Positions 23,001-35,429 of a stretch of 64,000 bases of DNA are shown here, one piece after another. Below the pieces are notes generated by a model. It saw only the letters and a list, made by a program, of their open reading frames with translations, was not told where the DNA came from and did no database searches. Origin of the DNA: Stichopus chloronotus (lineage: Eukaryota > Echinodermata > Holothuroidea > Aspidochirotida > Stichopodidae); the NCBI GenBank assembly GCA_021234535.1, contig CM037843.1, positions 36,829,200-36,893,199 of the forward strand. The letters are read 5' to 3'. The number at the start of each line of letters is the position of its first letter. Positions within the stretch are counted from its first letter, which is position 1. The position numbers and the translations under genes are program-made.

Positions 23001-25638
23001 CAATGAGCCACCACACACCACAAGAACCACCCACGTGTCCTTTCTCTTGCTCGGCTAATTCTCTCATCAACCTTATGTCCATGGAAAAAGGACATTTACA
23101 ATGAACCATCATGGCATACAACAAAAGTACCTGTAATCACTGTTGTCATTATTTCAAGCAATCTATCATTTTATGTCCAAAAATAGTGGTTTAAAAATAC
23201 CTTTTTCTGTGAAACAAACCCTTGATTTTCCTTTATAGCCAGGCTCCTGCATCCTCACCCCAAAGGCTTCTAATAATTTATGTTATCCACGTTGGTGTCG
23301 CAGATGTCCTTGCTCTAATGAGGTTGGTTACTGATGTATCTCTTAGCATGAGTCTTTGTGAAAGCTGAACATGACTTTCGTAAGGAGACACGTCTCCCCT
23401 CGTTGCATATCAAAGTCCCTGTGCAAGTGGCAGTGTTGTTCTGTCACAAGCATCTTATGATGAGGGTCACTATTTTACTAGTAAAACTCATATTTTGTAC
23501 ATCTTTGACATTGGTGTTGTCATTACTGATATCTTTTAGGTCATGTAACTACAAGATGGGGAATCTTCGCTGTTGGTTTTTTTTTTTTTTCAACAACAAC
23601 ACAGGGTACTGGAGACTTGGAAAGTGATCGTCATCACATGCTCAGTCTGATTGTGTATTTCCAAAGTGTCCAGCCTGTCTAGCTTGTTCACAAAGATGCA
23701 AAACTCAAGAAGTTCCGTCGATATTTTGTTCAAATAAATTCATCATTATGTAGGTGTAGTTTTAGGCCACTAAACAGTGATTACAGTTACAAATTGCTTA
23801 ATATCATCAGATGTATCCTAGCTTTCTCAAGCCTCTAACCTAGAATCACCATGTAGCTGTGTGACTCTTTGAGTTACATTCAGAATATCTGTGTTAGTTT
23901 TGAGTCTTAGTTTCATGTACTTACAATTGTATAAAAATTGTATGTGGATCACATGCCTCTGTACTTGTAGTAGGCCATTAAGTGCATGTCAAGCTGTTTT
24001 GGCCATCATCCACGTACAAACCTACTGGAACATTTTCAAAGTTTTGCATGTGAACATTTTGCTTTCATTGAGAATGGACAGAGATTACAGAAGCCCATTT
24101 GTGCCACAATCAATATATTCTGGAATTTCTGTTGTTGAAGAAAGACTGTTGGTGCTTCTGCCTTTTGAGAAATAAAGTTGGAGCTTCTGTATTTTTTTTT
24201 CTGAGAAATAAATGTTGGAGCTTCTCTTTTTTTGAGAAACAAATGTTAACACTCACGTGTATTTCTTGAAATAAAAGTAAGCTTAGAATATATTTCTTGA
24301 AAAAAAAAAAAAAGGTCCAAAATTACATTTCTCGAAATGAGAATTTGCTTAAAATATGTTTCTCCAAACGACAGAAGCTCCAAGTTTATTTATCGCAAAA
24401 AAAAATTTCCTTTATTTTATTTTTAGAGAATGTGATTTTAGAGAAAACAGATGCTCTAAAATATGTTTCTCAAAAAAAGAGAAAAAAGACAGAAACCCAA
24501 CATTTACTTCTAAAACAAAGCAAAAAAATGTAACTCCCAAATGTATATGTATTGACTATGGCACTAACGGGCTTTTGTAAGAGATATTGCAATTCATATA
24601 TCACTAAAATTGACCATATCGTTGGACACAGATCTTGTGAAGTATCGATCATTCATAAGGCCAGTGAATTAACATTGCCAGTGAAATTGCCAGCTAATCG
24701 ATGAGACAATTTGTCTCGAATGCATTCGTAGTGTTGCTACCTGCATAAGTGATTCAGGATGTTCATCCAAGATCCTGAAACATAACTTTAAGTACTTGTA
24801 GGAAGTACTTTTAGAAAGTAGACCTGGGTGACTCTGATATTTTTGGAGTCAAGTACTTGTGGCCTGAATAGTCATGACCCCGAGGCTCTCTGACTCCTAC
24901 TTGGTACCTTGAATTTAAATGACGTCATAACTGCTGCCTTCACAATTGTGACATTGTTGTTTGGCAGGAATTATCAAAAGACAATGTAGCCCCTCATCGT
25001 TGGGGAATTAGTAACAGACTTCCTCACAATAATCTAACTTTTCCAGAATTATATTAAAAAGGGGTTTTAGATTGTATTGTTAGAGTTTTTTGAACTTGCA
25101 AAAGAACATTAATTTAAACTGTTAAATACACAAAGAATGATCTTCATGAATGGTTTAAAGTTTGTAGTGTAAAAAATTGCACAGGAGTCGTAACTTCAAG
25201 GAAACGGGAGTGGAGTGCCGACTCCTGACCAGATCTCCAGGAGTCACGACTGTGAAGTAGAGTCCTGTAATCCAATCAAACCTAGTAGAAGGAATAAAAA
25301 AGTAAATGACAGTAAATACAATGATGTTTATCACCCAGTTAGAGCTACCAAGCATTGACTCTTGTGATCTTTAGCAGAGAATCAGATTGAGAAGACAGGC
25401 ATTGTGCAGGTTAAATTTTTTTTTTTTTTTGGTTCTCGTCTCCTAACAGCAACCAGAGTTTGGACTTCCTAGGAATTATGTGGTTCCAATGCTAGCAGTT
25501 TCCATGCTCCTTTTGGTCATATTTCACCGCCATCTTCCGGCAAGCCTTAACTTCAGAGGTTATCAACGACGAAGGGTGGTCAGTCTTAGGTCTCTGAGTT
25601 CAACATTCGCCGTAGGTAGTAGTATCAAGATAACATGA
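16463..25638 (+). CDS. Membrane-anchored M14 zinc carboxypeptidase, six coding exons
   Basis: Encodes a predicted secretory-pathway metallocarboxypeptidase that would remove C-terminal residues from peptides. Exons 16463-17093, 17651-17752, 18966-19138, 19860-19955, 22832-22930 and 25450-25638 splice in frame to 429 residues. Visible features: a signal peptide (1-24); zinc ligands H108 and E111 in GEHAREFF and H233 in FVSFHSG; NPDG at 157-160; the substrate-binding GVDLDRNF with R183-N184; a tyrosine region YPADGTIYDY at about 285; the catalytic E310 in LTVELWGEGD; and a hydrophobic span at 377-391 followed by an Arg-rich tail. The catalytic set is complete. The GEHARE form recalls a plant and protist M14 subgroup (Arabidopsis At5g42320-like) rather than the digestive CPA/CPB or the CPE/CPD groups; that placement is from memory of motifs. 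No long activation propeptide was seen. Substrate is unknown. Confidence 0.88.
17651..17752 (+). CDS. Carboxypeptidase exon 2: third zinc ligand
   Basis: A 102-nt exon between ttcatcacag and GTAAGT. It encodes EPECLPYIELSQLHNFEAFV and then SFHSGIRQIYIPFA; H233 is the expected third zinc ligand. Phase is 1 at both ends, so skipping would keep frame but remove the ligand. Confidence 0.85.
18431..18464. repeat. Perfect 13-bp inverted repeat with 8-base loop
   Basis: ATGCTAATAACTG (18431-18443) and CAGTTATTAGCAT (18452-18464) are exact complements, in carboxypeptidase intron 2. Pairing does not extend outward, so it is short for a miRNA precursor. Confidence 0.7.
18966..19138 (+). CDS. Carboxypeptidase exon 3: substrate-binding tyrosine region
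   Basis: Acceptor ctcctttgcag ends at 18965 and donor GTAATT starts at 19139. Joins as PFA-DSLSAKEKRLPHN and encodes YALNQYPADGTIYDYMHGV, the equivalent of the family's Tyr-bearing loop. The longer open frame from 18926 starts in the intron. Confidence 0.82.
19257..19345 (+). repeat. 25-bp tandem repeat with GAATTC in each unit
   Basis: In carboxypeptidase intron 3, GAATTC recurs at 19256, 19281, 19306 and 19331, exactly 25 bases apart, within units like gaattca-atgt-atgattatgc-t. Confidence 0.75.
19860..19955 (+). CDS. Carboxypeptidase exon 4: catalytic glutamate
   Basis: A 96-nt exon between cccccatgtag and GTAAGT. It encodes IPFSLTVELWGEGDSQGKQC and onward; E310 in TVELWG matches the general-base Glu of M14 enzymes. 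Confidence 0.85.
20130..20280 (+). repeat. Imperfect T-rich minisatellite
   Basis: In carboxypeptidase intron 4, variants of 'tgtgttttcctattgag' repeat about seven times, producing an artefactual hydrophobic open frame. Confidence 0.6.
20936..22540 (+). repeat. 145-bp tandem array B with hairpin head, inside carboxypeptidase intron 4
   Basis: Head hairpin: GATTCCTT at 20936-20943 with AAGGAATC at 20955-20962, then a (TG)n tract at about 20980-21010. Core starts are at 21117, 21262, 21407, 21552, 21697, 21842, 21987, 22132, 22272 and 22416: seven consecutive steps of exactly 145, then 140 and 144. Perfect DR1 sites (AGGTCAAAGGTCA) are at 21407 and 21987. Monomers match array A closely ('aacacaatatctccagaagg', 'tgactgatgtcatactt'). 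Low divergence suggests homogenisation or recent expansion. Confidence 0.9.
22832..22930 (+). CDS. Carboxypeptidase exon 5
   Basis: A 99-nt exon between tctcatttcag and GTAAGT. It encodes RALDDVMPIFENLLTFLIDW and a His-rich end, corresponding to the last helix of the catalytic domain. It lies after the intron that contains tandem array B. Confidence 0.8.
22931..25449 (+). other. Carboxypeptidase intron 5
   Basis: A 2.5-kb intron with an AT-rich minisatellite at 24165-24530 and poly-T tracts at about 23577-23590 and 25419-25431. Frames at 23358-23627 and 23891-24175 are not convincing. Confidence 0.7.
24165..24530 (+). repeat. AT-rich minisatellite built on 'ttggagcttct...tttctgagaaataaa'
   Basis: About nine degenerate units of 30-40 bases share agaaa(t/c)aaa, (g)gaagctcc or its complement, and runs of A or T. 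Both strands give Lys/Ser-rich or Phe-rich pseudo-frames, which are artefacts. Confidence 0.6.
25450..25638 (+). CDS. Carboxypeptidase exon 6: membrane anchor and tail
   Basis: Acceptor cgtctcctaacag precedes QPEFGLPRN, then YVVPMLAVSMLLLVIF and the basic tail RHLPASLNFRGYQRRR, with TGA at 25636-25638. The segment of about 15-16 hydrophobic residues followed by Arg/His implies a type I single-pass protein. A shorter, stop-containing read-through of exon 5 would give a soluble form. Confidence 0.78.
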   Translation, partial: QPEFGLPRNYVVPMLAVSMLLLVIFHRHLPASLNFRGYQRRRVVSLRSLSSTFAVGSSIKIT

Positions 25639-28600
25639 CAATACATATTGATGCACTGGTATTGACAGTGTTGTGATTTCGTGGCCCCAGTCATTTTTCT
25701 TGATCACTCCATATTGCAAGTACTACTTCTTGAAAGTGGCTTAACTTTTCAACCTGCAAGTCAATCGACAGATTGTCCGCAGAAAAAAAAAAATAACTAA
25801 CCTCATTTAACACAAGTTCCCTGGGCAAGTACCCTCAGAATTAAGGTTGGTAATTCTTGGTGGTTCTTCCAGCTTGTTAATTCTACACATGGTCAGTAGA
25901 TGAGATGTGGACCCATTGCTGGATCTTCCTCCCTCTCCCACACCCTGCCCCTTCCACAGCTTCATTTCCAGTTCATTTTGGGAATTTTATGTACTGTTTC
26001 TGATTATTAAGTCGGAACCTCAGTTAACCTGTCACTGTGCTTTTGATATAACAACATATACCAGTGTGTGTCTCCACATTAGCTGCTGTTGTTGTTGGCA
26101 TTGCACAGGATGCATGGCTCAAAGAAGGGCTCGCATAGATTTGAGAACACCTTAATGGAATCCCTGTAGCGACCCTGTCGTTTCCTCGGCCCCTTACCTT
26201 TAGCTAGCCACATTTTAGTCTGATGGAACAGTCTTTGTGACAAGGGGACAATGCATGATTTGTTTGTAAAAGTAAAGATGAGTGCATTTGTAACATGCAG
26301 CACCTGTGCTTCCAGTGATTTACGTTTAACATTTAAATCTAGAAGTTCATGTGAGATCCTCCCGTCGCATGGTCTCCACCTCCCAAAACTCGGTTTTTGA
26401 GCATCCTCATCTAATAGTGCTCTACAGTATTATTTTGATTGCAGAGCACTTTGTTTCATCTGAAGTATGATTTTAGATTTTATGAGAATGTCATTAATAT
26501 GTCCATATTTCTTTCAAAGGTTGAACAGGAAATTTTCTTGTTTTAATGTGAAATTTTACACCTATTATTTTTTTTCTTTCTGGGGTGAAAGCATCAATGT
26601 ACTCCTGGAATGAACTTAAATTGATTGTCATATAAGTGCATTTATTCTGTGTATCCCAGTTTATTTGACAAGCCACAGCTGTGTAATGATGAAACATCTT
26701 CACTACTGTTGTATTCCCACTGTATCTGAAATGATCGGCGATCAGCTAGTAAACTTCTGCCGTGAACTTCCTCTCTGTGGTCTTAATACGCTACTAGCAC
26801 AAACGTCTTATCTGCCATTTCGATCAATGAAGCTGCTACTCGTTTGTAAGTATTTCACCAAAATCATGTTCTTCCAATTTTTGATTTATTCTCATTAGAC
26901 TGTCAGTAACATTTTAGATTACAAAATGTTTTATTTTTGTTGTCTGGAAACTTCTATTTCTTGTCAAGCAAGCATTACGTTTCTCAGGTTGAGTCACTGA
27001 TACTTGAGCTTATTATTAGCTTGTTAGCTTACTAGTTATTTAACTTTGAAAAAGTTGGTTCCTTTCAGATGTTTTTTTTTTAAATGACAAAAGTGTTATT
27101 GGTGAAATACTAGAAGCAACACTTCCTTATTTTTAGGGGATGCTTTGAATTGTTTTGTGAGATTCACCAACTTTTTCCGACCTGTCAAGTTTTGTTCCCA
27201 TACTACTGGCAAATGGTCAAACTATGAGGATCCTCATGTGTCACAAACAAAGGAATATTAATGAGTGAATAATTAATTATTCAGTGTGTTTGTTGAAAAT
27301 TTGTGATCGGCAGACACATTTTGATATTAGTGCTAATTCATATGCACACTCATATCACCAAAAATTTGATAGTTTTCATATCTATTGGATGTGAAATTTG
27401 AAGAATTATGCTAATTATACGCATTACCATGTGGTTGTGCCCTTCAAATCCTCATAAATTTATGTAAATTCAATGTGCCACTTTGATGGAAAGGGAAGAA
27501 GAATAGGCTAATGGAAGATCTTCATATATGGAGAACTGTAATTTTTGAGTACAGGATTGGACAGAATTCACATATGTGAATAGTTTTTTCCTGCACTTGT
27601 CGAAGGAGATTCAAAACCCTCTCAGTTTGTTCCCTTTCTTTAAATTCATGTTGCAGTAAAAAAAAGTTGTCTTCATTTGTTATGTTTGTTAACATTTATC
27701 TCCTGCTAAATTCTCAAATCCAGAGTGGTAGTCATGGACTGATCAATCTATGACCAGAGTTTGTGACAAGACTGCCAAAAGAATCCCCCAATCACATGGG
27801 AGTGACTGTCAGAAACATCCAAAAAAGAATAGAAAAGAATACCTAACTTCAAATACTTGTGTAAATGCCAAATGTTAAACACGTATGTTTTTAATGAGGC
27901 AGTACTCGTTTCATGGTGATCATTCTTTGTAAACATACCTTCAGTCAAAATTGAAACTCTCATCCATCAAACTCATTTACCACAAAGTAAACTGTCTTTG
28001 ACATTTGAGATCAGAAACAAAAACCATTTTCAGTTCTGCTGAAGTTAATCACCTCATCACCATTCCTTTGTTCACTATGAAATAACTGCAAGTACCCAGT
28101 GATTATCGTGGGCACAACGCAAATCATTTGTAGACGTAACCATTATGACAAAGAAACGGCAAGCTGCTTGCTCCTCAAATCAGTGGACTTATTTGAAGCA
28201 GTGCCATCAAAGATTATTTCGATCTTGATCTTGAATCCTTCATTTATTTAAAATGTGTCAAACATGTCACCACTAGCAATGTTTAGAGTTGAGCAAAGTT
28301 CTAAAGACAGAAGGTTAATACAGCCCATTACCTCCTCTCCTTACCACTCAATCTGTGCTCCACTCCCACCCACCCCTACCCCCTCCCCACTCTCCTAAAA
28401 AAATCACACAAAATGGAAAATGGCATCTTGAAATTTTCTGCCAAGGTTTCTGAACACTCCATTGACTTTATTTTCTTCTTCATGTCAATAGATGATGTTT
28501 TTTTTTTTTTTTTTGTAGTTTTGAATTTACCAAAGAATACCAATGGGAAGACTGAATTAAGTGTGCAGTGTTATTAAAGCTCAATCTCTTGTTGTCATGA

Positions 28601-31600
28601 GTTTTAGTAACATCTTGATATTTTTTTATTTACTTCTTATTGACCTTTTTTGTGTCCTTGTTTTGAATCATGAATCTTTATATCATAATTGCAATACTAA
28701 CATTGCTTACTTCTATAAGTTTTGCTGCGTGGCAAGCTTCCAAAATACTACAGCCCTTGCACGAAGTTGGTGATGTCGTCTGTGATTAACTGCCGTTTGT
28801 TGTGAACATCAATGGTTTTGAGTTACATGAATGAATATGTGTTTTTACAGGAAGGACAAAATGAAGTTTAAAACATATTGTTGAAATGAGCTTTTTTAAT
28901 GTTGTGTGTTCAACATATTTCATGAAATTTGTAAATCATACAGTACTTACTATTGTTTTGTGTATATTGAATCTATCTCAAGATGTCTCTTGTATGTTCA
29001 GTTTTGTGGTACTGACTGAGGGCAATGCATGACTGTGTTTCTTGTGCTAAAATGCAACCAACAATTCTTGCCCTTCTCCAGAATATTGTCATTGTCCTTT
29101 AATTCTCCCCACTATTGCATCAGGAATGTAATCGCCAGCAACCAATGAGCCTTTTGATATCCTGTGCCTTTCATGTTGTGCGCAAGCGTAGACAAGAGTA
29201 GTTCATGTATTCATATGTGTTGAGAGTTACACACTCACCAGCAATGTAAACATGTAAATGTAAAGTTAAGCAGAATGGAAACCAGCTGGCTTTTCTAAGT
29301 AATGAGTAATCCTTAATGTATGCAACAGAGTAAACATGTCGGTGATCAAAGTATTTATTGAAGTTGACATTTGCAAGACTAATCATTTACACTGTTGTAG
29401 TCGCCAATGTAGTCTCAAAGGTTGTGGGAAGTTGTCATGGCAATAAGTTCCTAGTAACCAGTATCAAGAATTGTGTCCTTCACTGGCCAGCTTGATTTGA
29501 ACACATATTGGTTTGTTTTAGAAATGAAAAGTTTAAAATTAAGTGACAACACACTTTGTCTTCCTATTGTGCCAGTCTGATCTATTTTGGTTAGTCGTGA
29601 ACAATTCAATTCTAAAGTAATTGATTTTGATTTGTGTGCAAGTCAGTGGTGTACTTATGAGGAGCATAAGGCTCGCCCCAGTAAAATAGGCTGCCCTGAT
29701 TTTTGAGGGTTGAATATATTAATAACAGAAATGAGTATTTTTGCATAACACACCCCTACCCCTAACGTTAGAATTCTACCTACGCCACCGATGATAGGAG
29801 AGTGACAGTTTGAGTTGCATCCTTCTATGACCAATATGTATTTAAAGGGACATTGATGTAAAAGGAAAAGAACATACAAAAATGATAAAAAGTTGGGGAA
29901 TGACCTTAAATTAAAAATCATCCTTTTAAGATTTCTAAGGTAATGGGTGATAATTTTGAAAGTAATTAAAACCTGTTATGCAATATTTCTAGCATCAAGG
30001 AAATCTTTTTTTTTTTTTTTGTCATACACATAGAAAGGCAAACAAGTAGCACAACTAACTCTCTGCCACTTTCCATTCTCCGCCCATTGCTGCCACACCT
30101 TTTCATCTATATATAATACTGACATTTCTAGTCTCATCTCTGGATGACAGTAGTGTCGTATTTACTGTTGGTTGGTCTTCTTAAAGATCTGAATGATCGT
30201 GATGTCATTTACGGAGAACGATAATTTATCCATGATTCTTTTTGATAATGAAAGATGCTAGAAATATTTTTGATCAGTTTTGGGGAATGGTGTTAAAGGT
30301 TAGGTGAGGAAATTTTGCCAATGTACCAAATGATTTTATTGATTTTCATCTTTTTCTCTTCATTTATATCCCGTAAGTTAATAATTCCCATGGTCTTCCT
30401 CCTTTTTAAGGTTGCTTCGAAGTTTGTAACTACATAGGGAGGTTGGATACTTAAAGGTCACAAGGTGCCAAGGAATGTATCCTACGCACTATTTACAAAC
30501 CCCAAGAAACAAATACTCCATGATCATTTTTACCGGTCCCAGGGTTACCATGCTGATAGTTCCTCTATGATGCCATATCGAAATGTCATATGGTCGCGCG
30601 TAGAATGATTCTAGGCTCTACAATATTCTGAGCTCCTTCTAATGATTACATGTGCCAACACTCCTTCCAGTTTTTCTTCTCTTTTTTCCTTTTTTCCTTT
30701 TTGTTTTCTTTTTTATGATGGTGGTTTTAAAGTGATATTCCTTTGCTTTTTAATAAAATAATGCAGAAACGAACATAACCACTGAGTTGATGTTTCAGAT
30801 ATTTCCATGCCTTCATATTTGTGGTAATCACCTTCACCCCCCCCCCCTCCGCCCCTTCCGTGTCCCATCACTTGGAACCACCCCTACCAAATCTGTTTAC
30901 CACATTTTTACTTCTTTTCAAAAGGCCCGGTAAATACATGAAATTACGATAGCGCGTAGCTGTAGATCGTACGCGTAGGTGTGCACGTTAGTGATGCAAT
31001 GACTTGTAATTACATACCACAAAAAGAAACCCTTAACGTATCAAATGTGCGTTGGACAGTGATCACATCTGTAAGAATACACAATCTTAGTGGAAAGGGG
31101 AATTTTATCGTACAGGCAGTTTGATGAAAAATACACAAAAACAGTTAAGGTCTTCGTCCCTCTTTGTTTAGGTAAAACCTACGGTCAGTGTCTTGACAAT
31201 ATCCTTGTATACCCAAAGGGAAATAGGACGTTTACAACTCACCAACGTGGCATACAAAGAAAATACTTTTAATTTTCAAACCATTCAGGCCCATCAATAA
31301 ACATCCATGAAAGCTTGATCTCCTCAACTCGCTATCCATAAGATGAGTTACAGCAGACGCCTTAACTGAATTTTTGAAAGTTTGGGTGAAAAATTATTCT
31401 CGAGTAACAAATAACTGGGTTTCTATCTGTGAAATTTTTTTTTTCTTGAAGAAAAGGCCATTATCCTTATTTTGAATAATCTATCATTCTGTCCCCACAA
31501 ATATTGGTTTTGAAAACATGATTTTCTTTGTAAACAAACGTCCATTTCCCTTTTAGTCCAGACGTGTACTCGTCTGCTTGGAGGTCGTATCTATGTAAAA

Positions 31601-33300
31601 GTATCCCTATCAATGCCTCAAACTTTGGTGACTCAAAGGAAAAAACGATCGTAGCTACTAAAGGAATTCTTTACTAGCAAACAAACACAAAAAACCCCTT
31701 CCATTACACTGAGTACATTTGGACATATTACAAAGATTTGTGAAGACGATTGGTGTCGTGAGATTCTGATGCTGGCTATGTAGGCCTAGGTCTACAACAT
31801 CAGAGTAACTGCATCTTCCAGCTTTTCTCTTCAGAATCTTTTTCGACTCCCCCCCCCCCCCACCCGCTTTTTCCCTTCCCAGACAAAATTTATGCACATA
31901 CAATTATACACGGTTGGATTATGTGCTCCCTGGAGTGGGGAAAGAGTGCAGAAGAACGGTGTTCCTATAAAAAAGACGGCAAATGAAGATCAATTTTCGT
32001 AGCAATCTGTTTCTCTGTGTGTTCGTTTGAATCAGCTTCTTTTTTTTTAAATTTAAAAAAAGCCTTTGATTGAATATTGCGGGTTTCATAAGTCTCCGCG
32101 ATTACGAACGGAAATTATAAAAGGTAATTGATTTCCCGCAGACATTCGCTTTTGTTGACACAAATACAAGTCGATGACAGCATTTGGAGACTGATCGAAT
32201 GTGTTTAATCAGAGCAGATTTTAAGTCTGAAGTGAATCGAGGACTTCCAGTCCCCAACGAATTCCAGAGCATTTAGCATTATGAGCAGAGAGAATGTCTC
32301 CAGTGACATGCAAGATTGATTAGCATAAGACAGGGTGCCCCTGCCACGTTGAAATCAGAGCCGATTGTGATATTCCTGAAATGAAGCATAAAACGTCCAT
32401 AAATGTTGGAAATAATACGTATTTTATCTTTTACCCATACTTAGGCATGCATAACGTTACGCTAGGTGTAATAACATAGGATTGATGTTTTGAGTGGCGC
32501 TTTGGCATGTTTAGTCTTATAGGAGGTCTGTCATTTTACGTATAATGAAATCAAGGAGACATTCGTGTGATTTGTTGTAGCCTGCCTAATTCGTGAGACG
32601 GCACATATCCGCTGTGTTTATACGTCGTAATGAAAATGGGCGTCAAGGAACTAAACACATCGTGAACTTATACAGGCCTGATATAAAAAACATCGTGGAA
32701 ACCTGATTCACAACCTGCCGAGAATTTCAGGGTAGGCCTGTTAACATTTTGTAAAACCGTGTGCGCGAAGGCGAATTCCGCTTTTTCGTCTGCCTACCGA
32801 AATTCTGCTGAGGGAAACATACATATTTATGCACTGAATGTTTGGAACACCATTGGAGTACGTGAACGAACGTTTCGTACAATGAAACTTGAGAAAGTCG
32901 AGAATGAAGTTAGTAGAAAAAAGGGTCAGGTAGGACAATTAAATTAAGTCCCCATGTAGAACCCTGAAAAGCGGAGTTCTTGAAAGCGGACTAGGTACAC
33001 AAAATTCCGTCATTACGGATCGTGTGCATGGAGGCCAGTGACGAGTGTAAAGAGGAATGGGATTAATACATAATAAGTAGGAGATAATGGCAAATGGGGT
33101 TAATTCGTCTGACCGTGGAGTGAACGATCCAGCCCTGGATTAAACAAAACGAATAAAGTTACATAGGCCTACCGGATGCTAGAGATTGTATCTAGGCCCT
33201 GTACTCGAAAAATGGACGAATGATTGCCGTAAAATTCTTTCATCAGCTATTATTCGGAAATGAACGTCTATACAGACGTTTGTATTGCAAAAAAGATCTC
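25639..33300. other. Intergenic region with no supported gene
   Basis: I found no exon pair or domain. Frames here are short and composition-driven. Simple runs include poly-T at 28498-28514, poly-C at 30836-30848 and poly-C at 31849-31861. At about 29640-29790 there is a tract ending 'tacctacgccaccgatgat' that looks like a small repeat insertion, but no second copy is certain. TAGGCCTA is at 31781 and 33164. Confidence 0.4.
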
Positions 33301-33307
33301 CAATAAT

Positions 33308-33495
33308 GTTAAGGAGAAGGCTTTTCGGCCATCCAAGAAAATACTAGCAGTTTTATTTCCAGGAATTCACTTGGCATGCTTGAGGCGTCTGGGTGGGGCG
33401 ATTTCCAGCGACCTAATGTTTTTTTGTTTTATTGAAAAATGCTCGTGTAGGTTCCTCGTCAACCGATGGTGGCGCTCAGCTAAGACAGACTGAAC
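33308..33495 (+). repeat. Dispersed repeat, copy 2 (pair with 10019-10180)
   Basis: 'gttaaggagaa', 'ccatccaagaaaatact', 'ggggcgat' and 'gatggtggcgctc' occur in the same order as at 10019-10180. Confidence 0.55.
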
Positions 33496-35429
33496 ACCGA
33501 ATTCTCACTCCTCCGCCCTCATCACCCCCTCCCCAAACGACCACCGTCCAAAATGCTGGACGGATGATGAGTCATTGTACCGGTGGCACACTGTAATCCT
33601 GTATCACACTAGCTGTAACTTTGTTCGAAATGATCCAGCAAGACTTCTTGTTAAGGCTTAGATTAAACCAATAATACTTATAATAATTAAAATGATTAAT
33701 TGATCGAAATAATCTCCGTATGAACTAATAATGTACACATTTAACAAGTTAGCCATTCAGGAACTTGGACCCCGGAGGAGACCAGCAATGCGTACTCGAT
33801 CATTCTAACTGTGGTACCCAAAGAGCCAGATTTTCTTCTAAAAGTTCGCATGTAATTTATTTTGGTGTTGTGATATACTAGCACTGCGATGGATATGTAA
33901 TTAATTACCCCCAGGATGTCATGATTGTCCAAATATACCAATTTGTTATGACAGATGATAACCTCCAAGTATATCAAGACAAACAAACTTTTGCCACAAG
34001 TCTGAATTGAGACCAGGGTGAAGGAAACTTTGTTCGCACTAAACTGCTTGCAGGCCATGTCTGCTGTCGCCACTCGAATTACTACCACAGGTGAGGGAAC
34101 TCTCCTCCTGAAAACACCCCTGAGAGAAATATTCAGATGAGCTTCGTGCGAGAAGGTGAGCAATACTTGTAGTGGTAGCTCTTCATAACACAAGGACGTA
34201 GCTTTGGCATCAACACACTTCCTATCCTCCCACCAGTCCCGCTCCGTGAGTCAACATACCACGACTTATCAAATTAGTACTACGAAATAAAGTATCAAAA
34301 ATTCTGCCAATAGTGCATTTGGGTAACCAGTACAGCCTATAATATTCTCATTGGAGTTTGACAGGATTCAACCCCACCCCACGGTTACAAAAAAATGAAT
34401 CATTTAAAATAATCACCTTTAAAATAATCACCTTTAGTCATTTAACGGTGTTTTTCAACAGGATGTACACTCCATTGACTTTAAATTGAGTCGCGAAGAC
34501 AAGCGTCCTTATACGTTACCTAGGATACGGGGTTGTTATTCATGATTTCAAATAAAACAAATCTATTTACTCAATCAACACTGCGTGGGATTTTCAATTG
34601 GGACATTTCGTTGGAGTCAAAGCCTTAGCGAACATAGCCTTACTCGCGTCTCCATCCGATGGTGCCGGTAACGACGTACAGTTACGCTGTTTTTGTTCGC
34701 CACAGGAAGGAAACAATGTCACTCATTGACGACAAACATACGACTGTGTGGTATAGAGTACCTTCACCCTAAATCGGCCTTTATCATTAAATGACCTATC
34801 CCGAAGAAAGTTAGTTCAAGTTCAGCATAAGACCCATATGGAAAGTCGTCACAATATTTAATTTAAATAGAAAGGAAGTGACTTCTACATTGGTCTCTAA
34901 ATATAGCAGAATTCTGGCCATGATCATTCTTGGTTAAATGTTTAGAAGTAATTACCGCTACGGTACTGACCGGATAGGTTTACCTCTCAAACTATATAGA
35001 AATGTTACACACTCCCTCAACTACCGGTAATTATAATCTGCACGGATCAAGAAACGTTTGAATTGAAGTGACCGAGAATATTTGGCTAAAATAATGAAAA
35101 TACTTCTGCAACTCCCCCACCGCACCCCCCCCCCCCCACCCCTCCATCCCAGAAAGGCTATTCGAAGAAGCAGTCACGTCTATACACTTAACGTTTAAAT
35201 TTTTACATTGCAAAAAACTCAATGGTGATTCGTCTGTCGTATGTTGTTCTTATGAGTACGCATTTGCATAATTTAGCCATATACATCTTGAACTTTCGAA
35301 GAGGAAGAAAATTCTTCCAGAGAGTGTATAGACTTTGAAGAGTGACTTTATTCTTCTCTATAGCGCTGATCACAATATCGTAAAGATATATCGGATCGGA
35401 TATTGTGAACCAGGAAGCATCACGTTAAC
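33496..35429. other. Intergenic; one unexplained 150-residue minus frame
   Basis: The minus frame 33741-34193 is the longest open frame in this part, but shows no domain, no coding-like composition and no splice partner; I do not call it a gene. An 18-bp tandem duplication (aaaataatcaccttt) is at 34404-34436. A poly-C tract lies at 35118-35141. Confidence 0.35.

Noticed and set aside
33741..34193. 150-codon minus frame
   Set aside because: No recognised domain and no partner exon; codon pattern not convincing.
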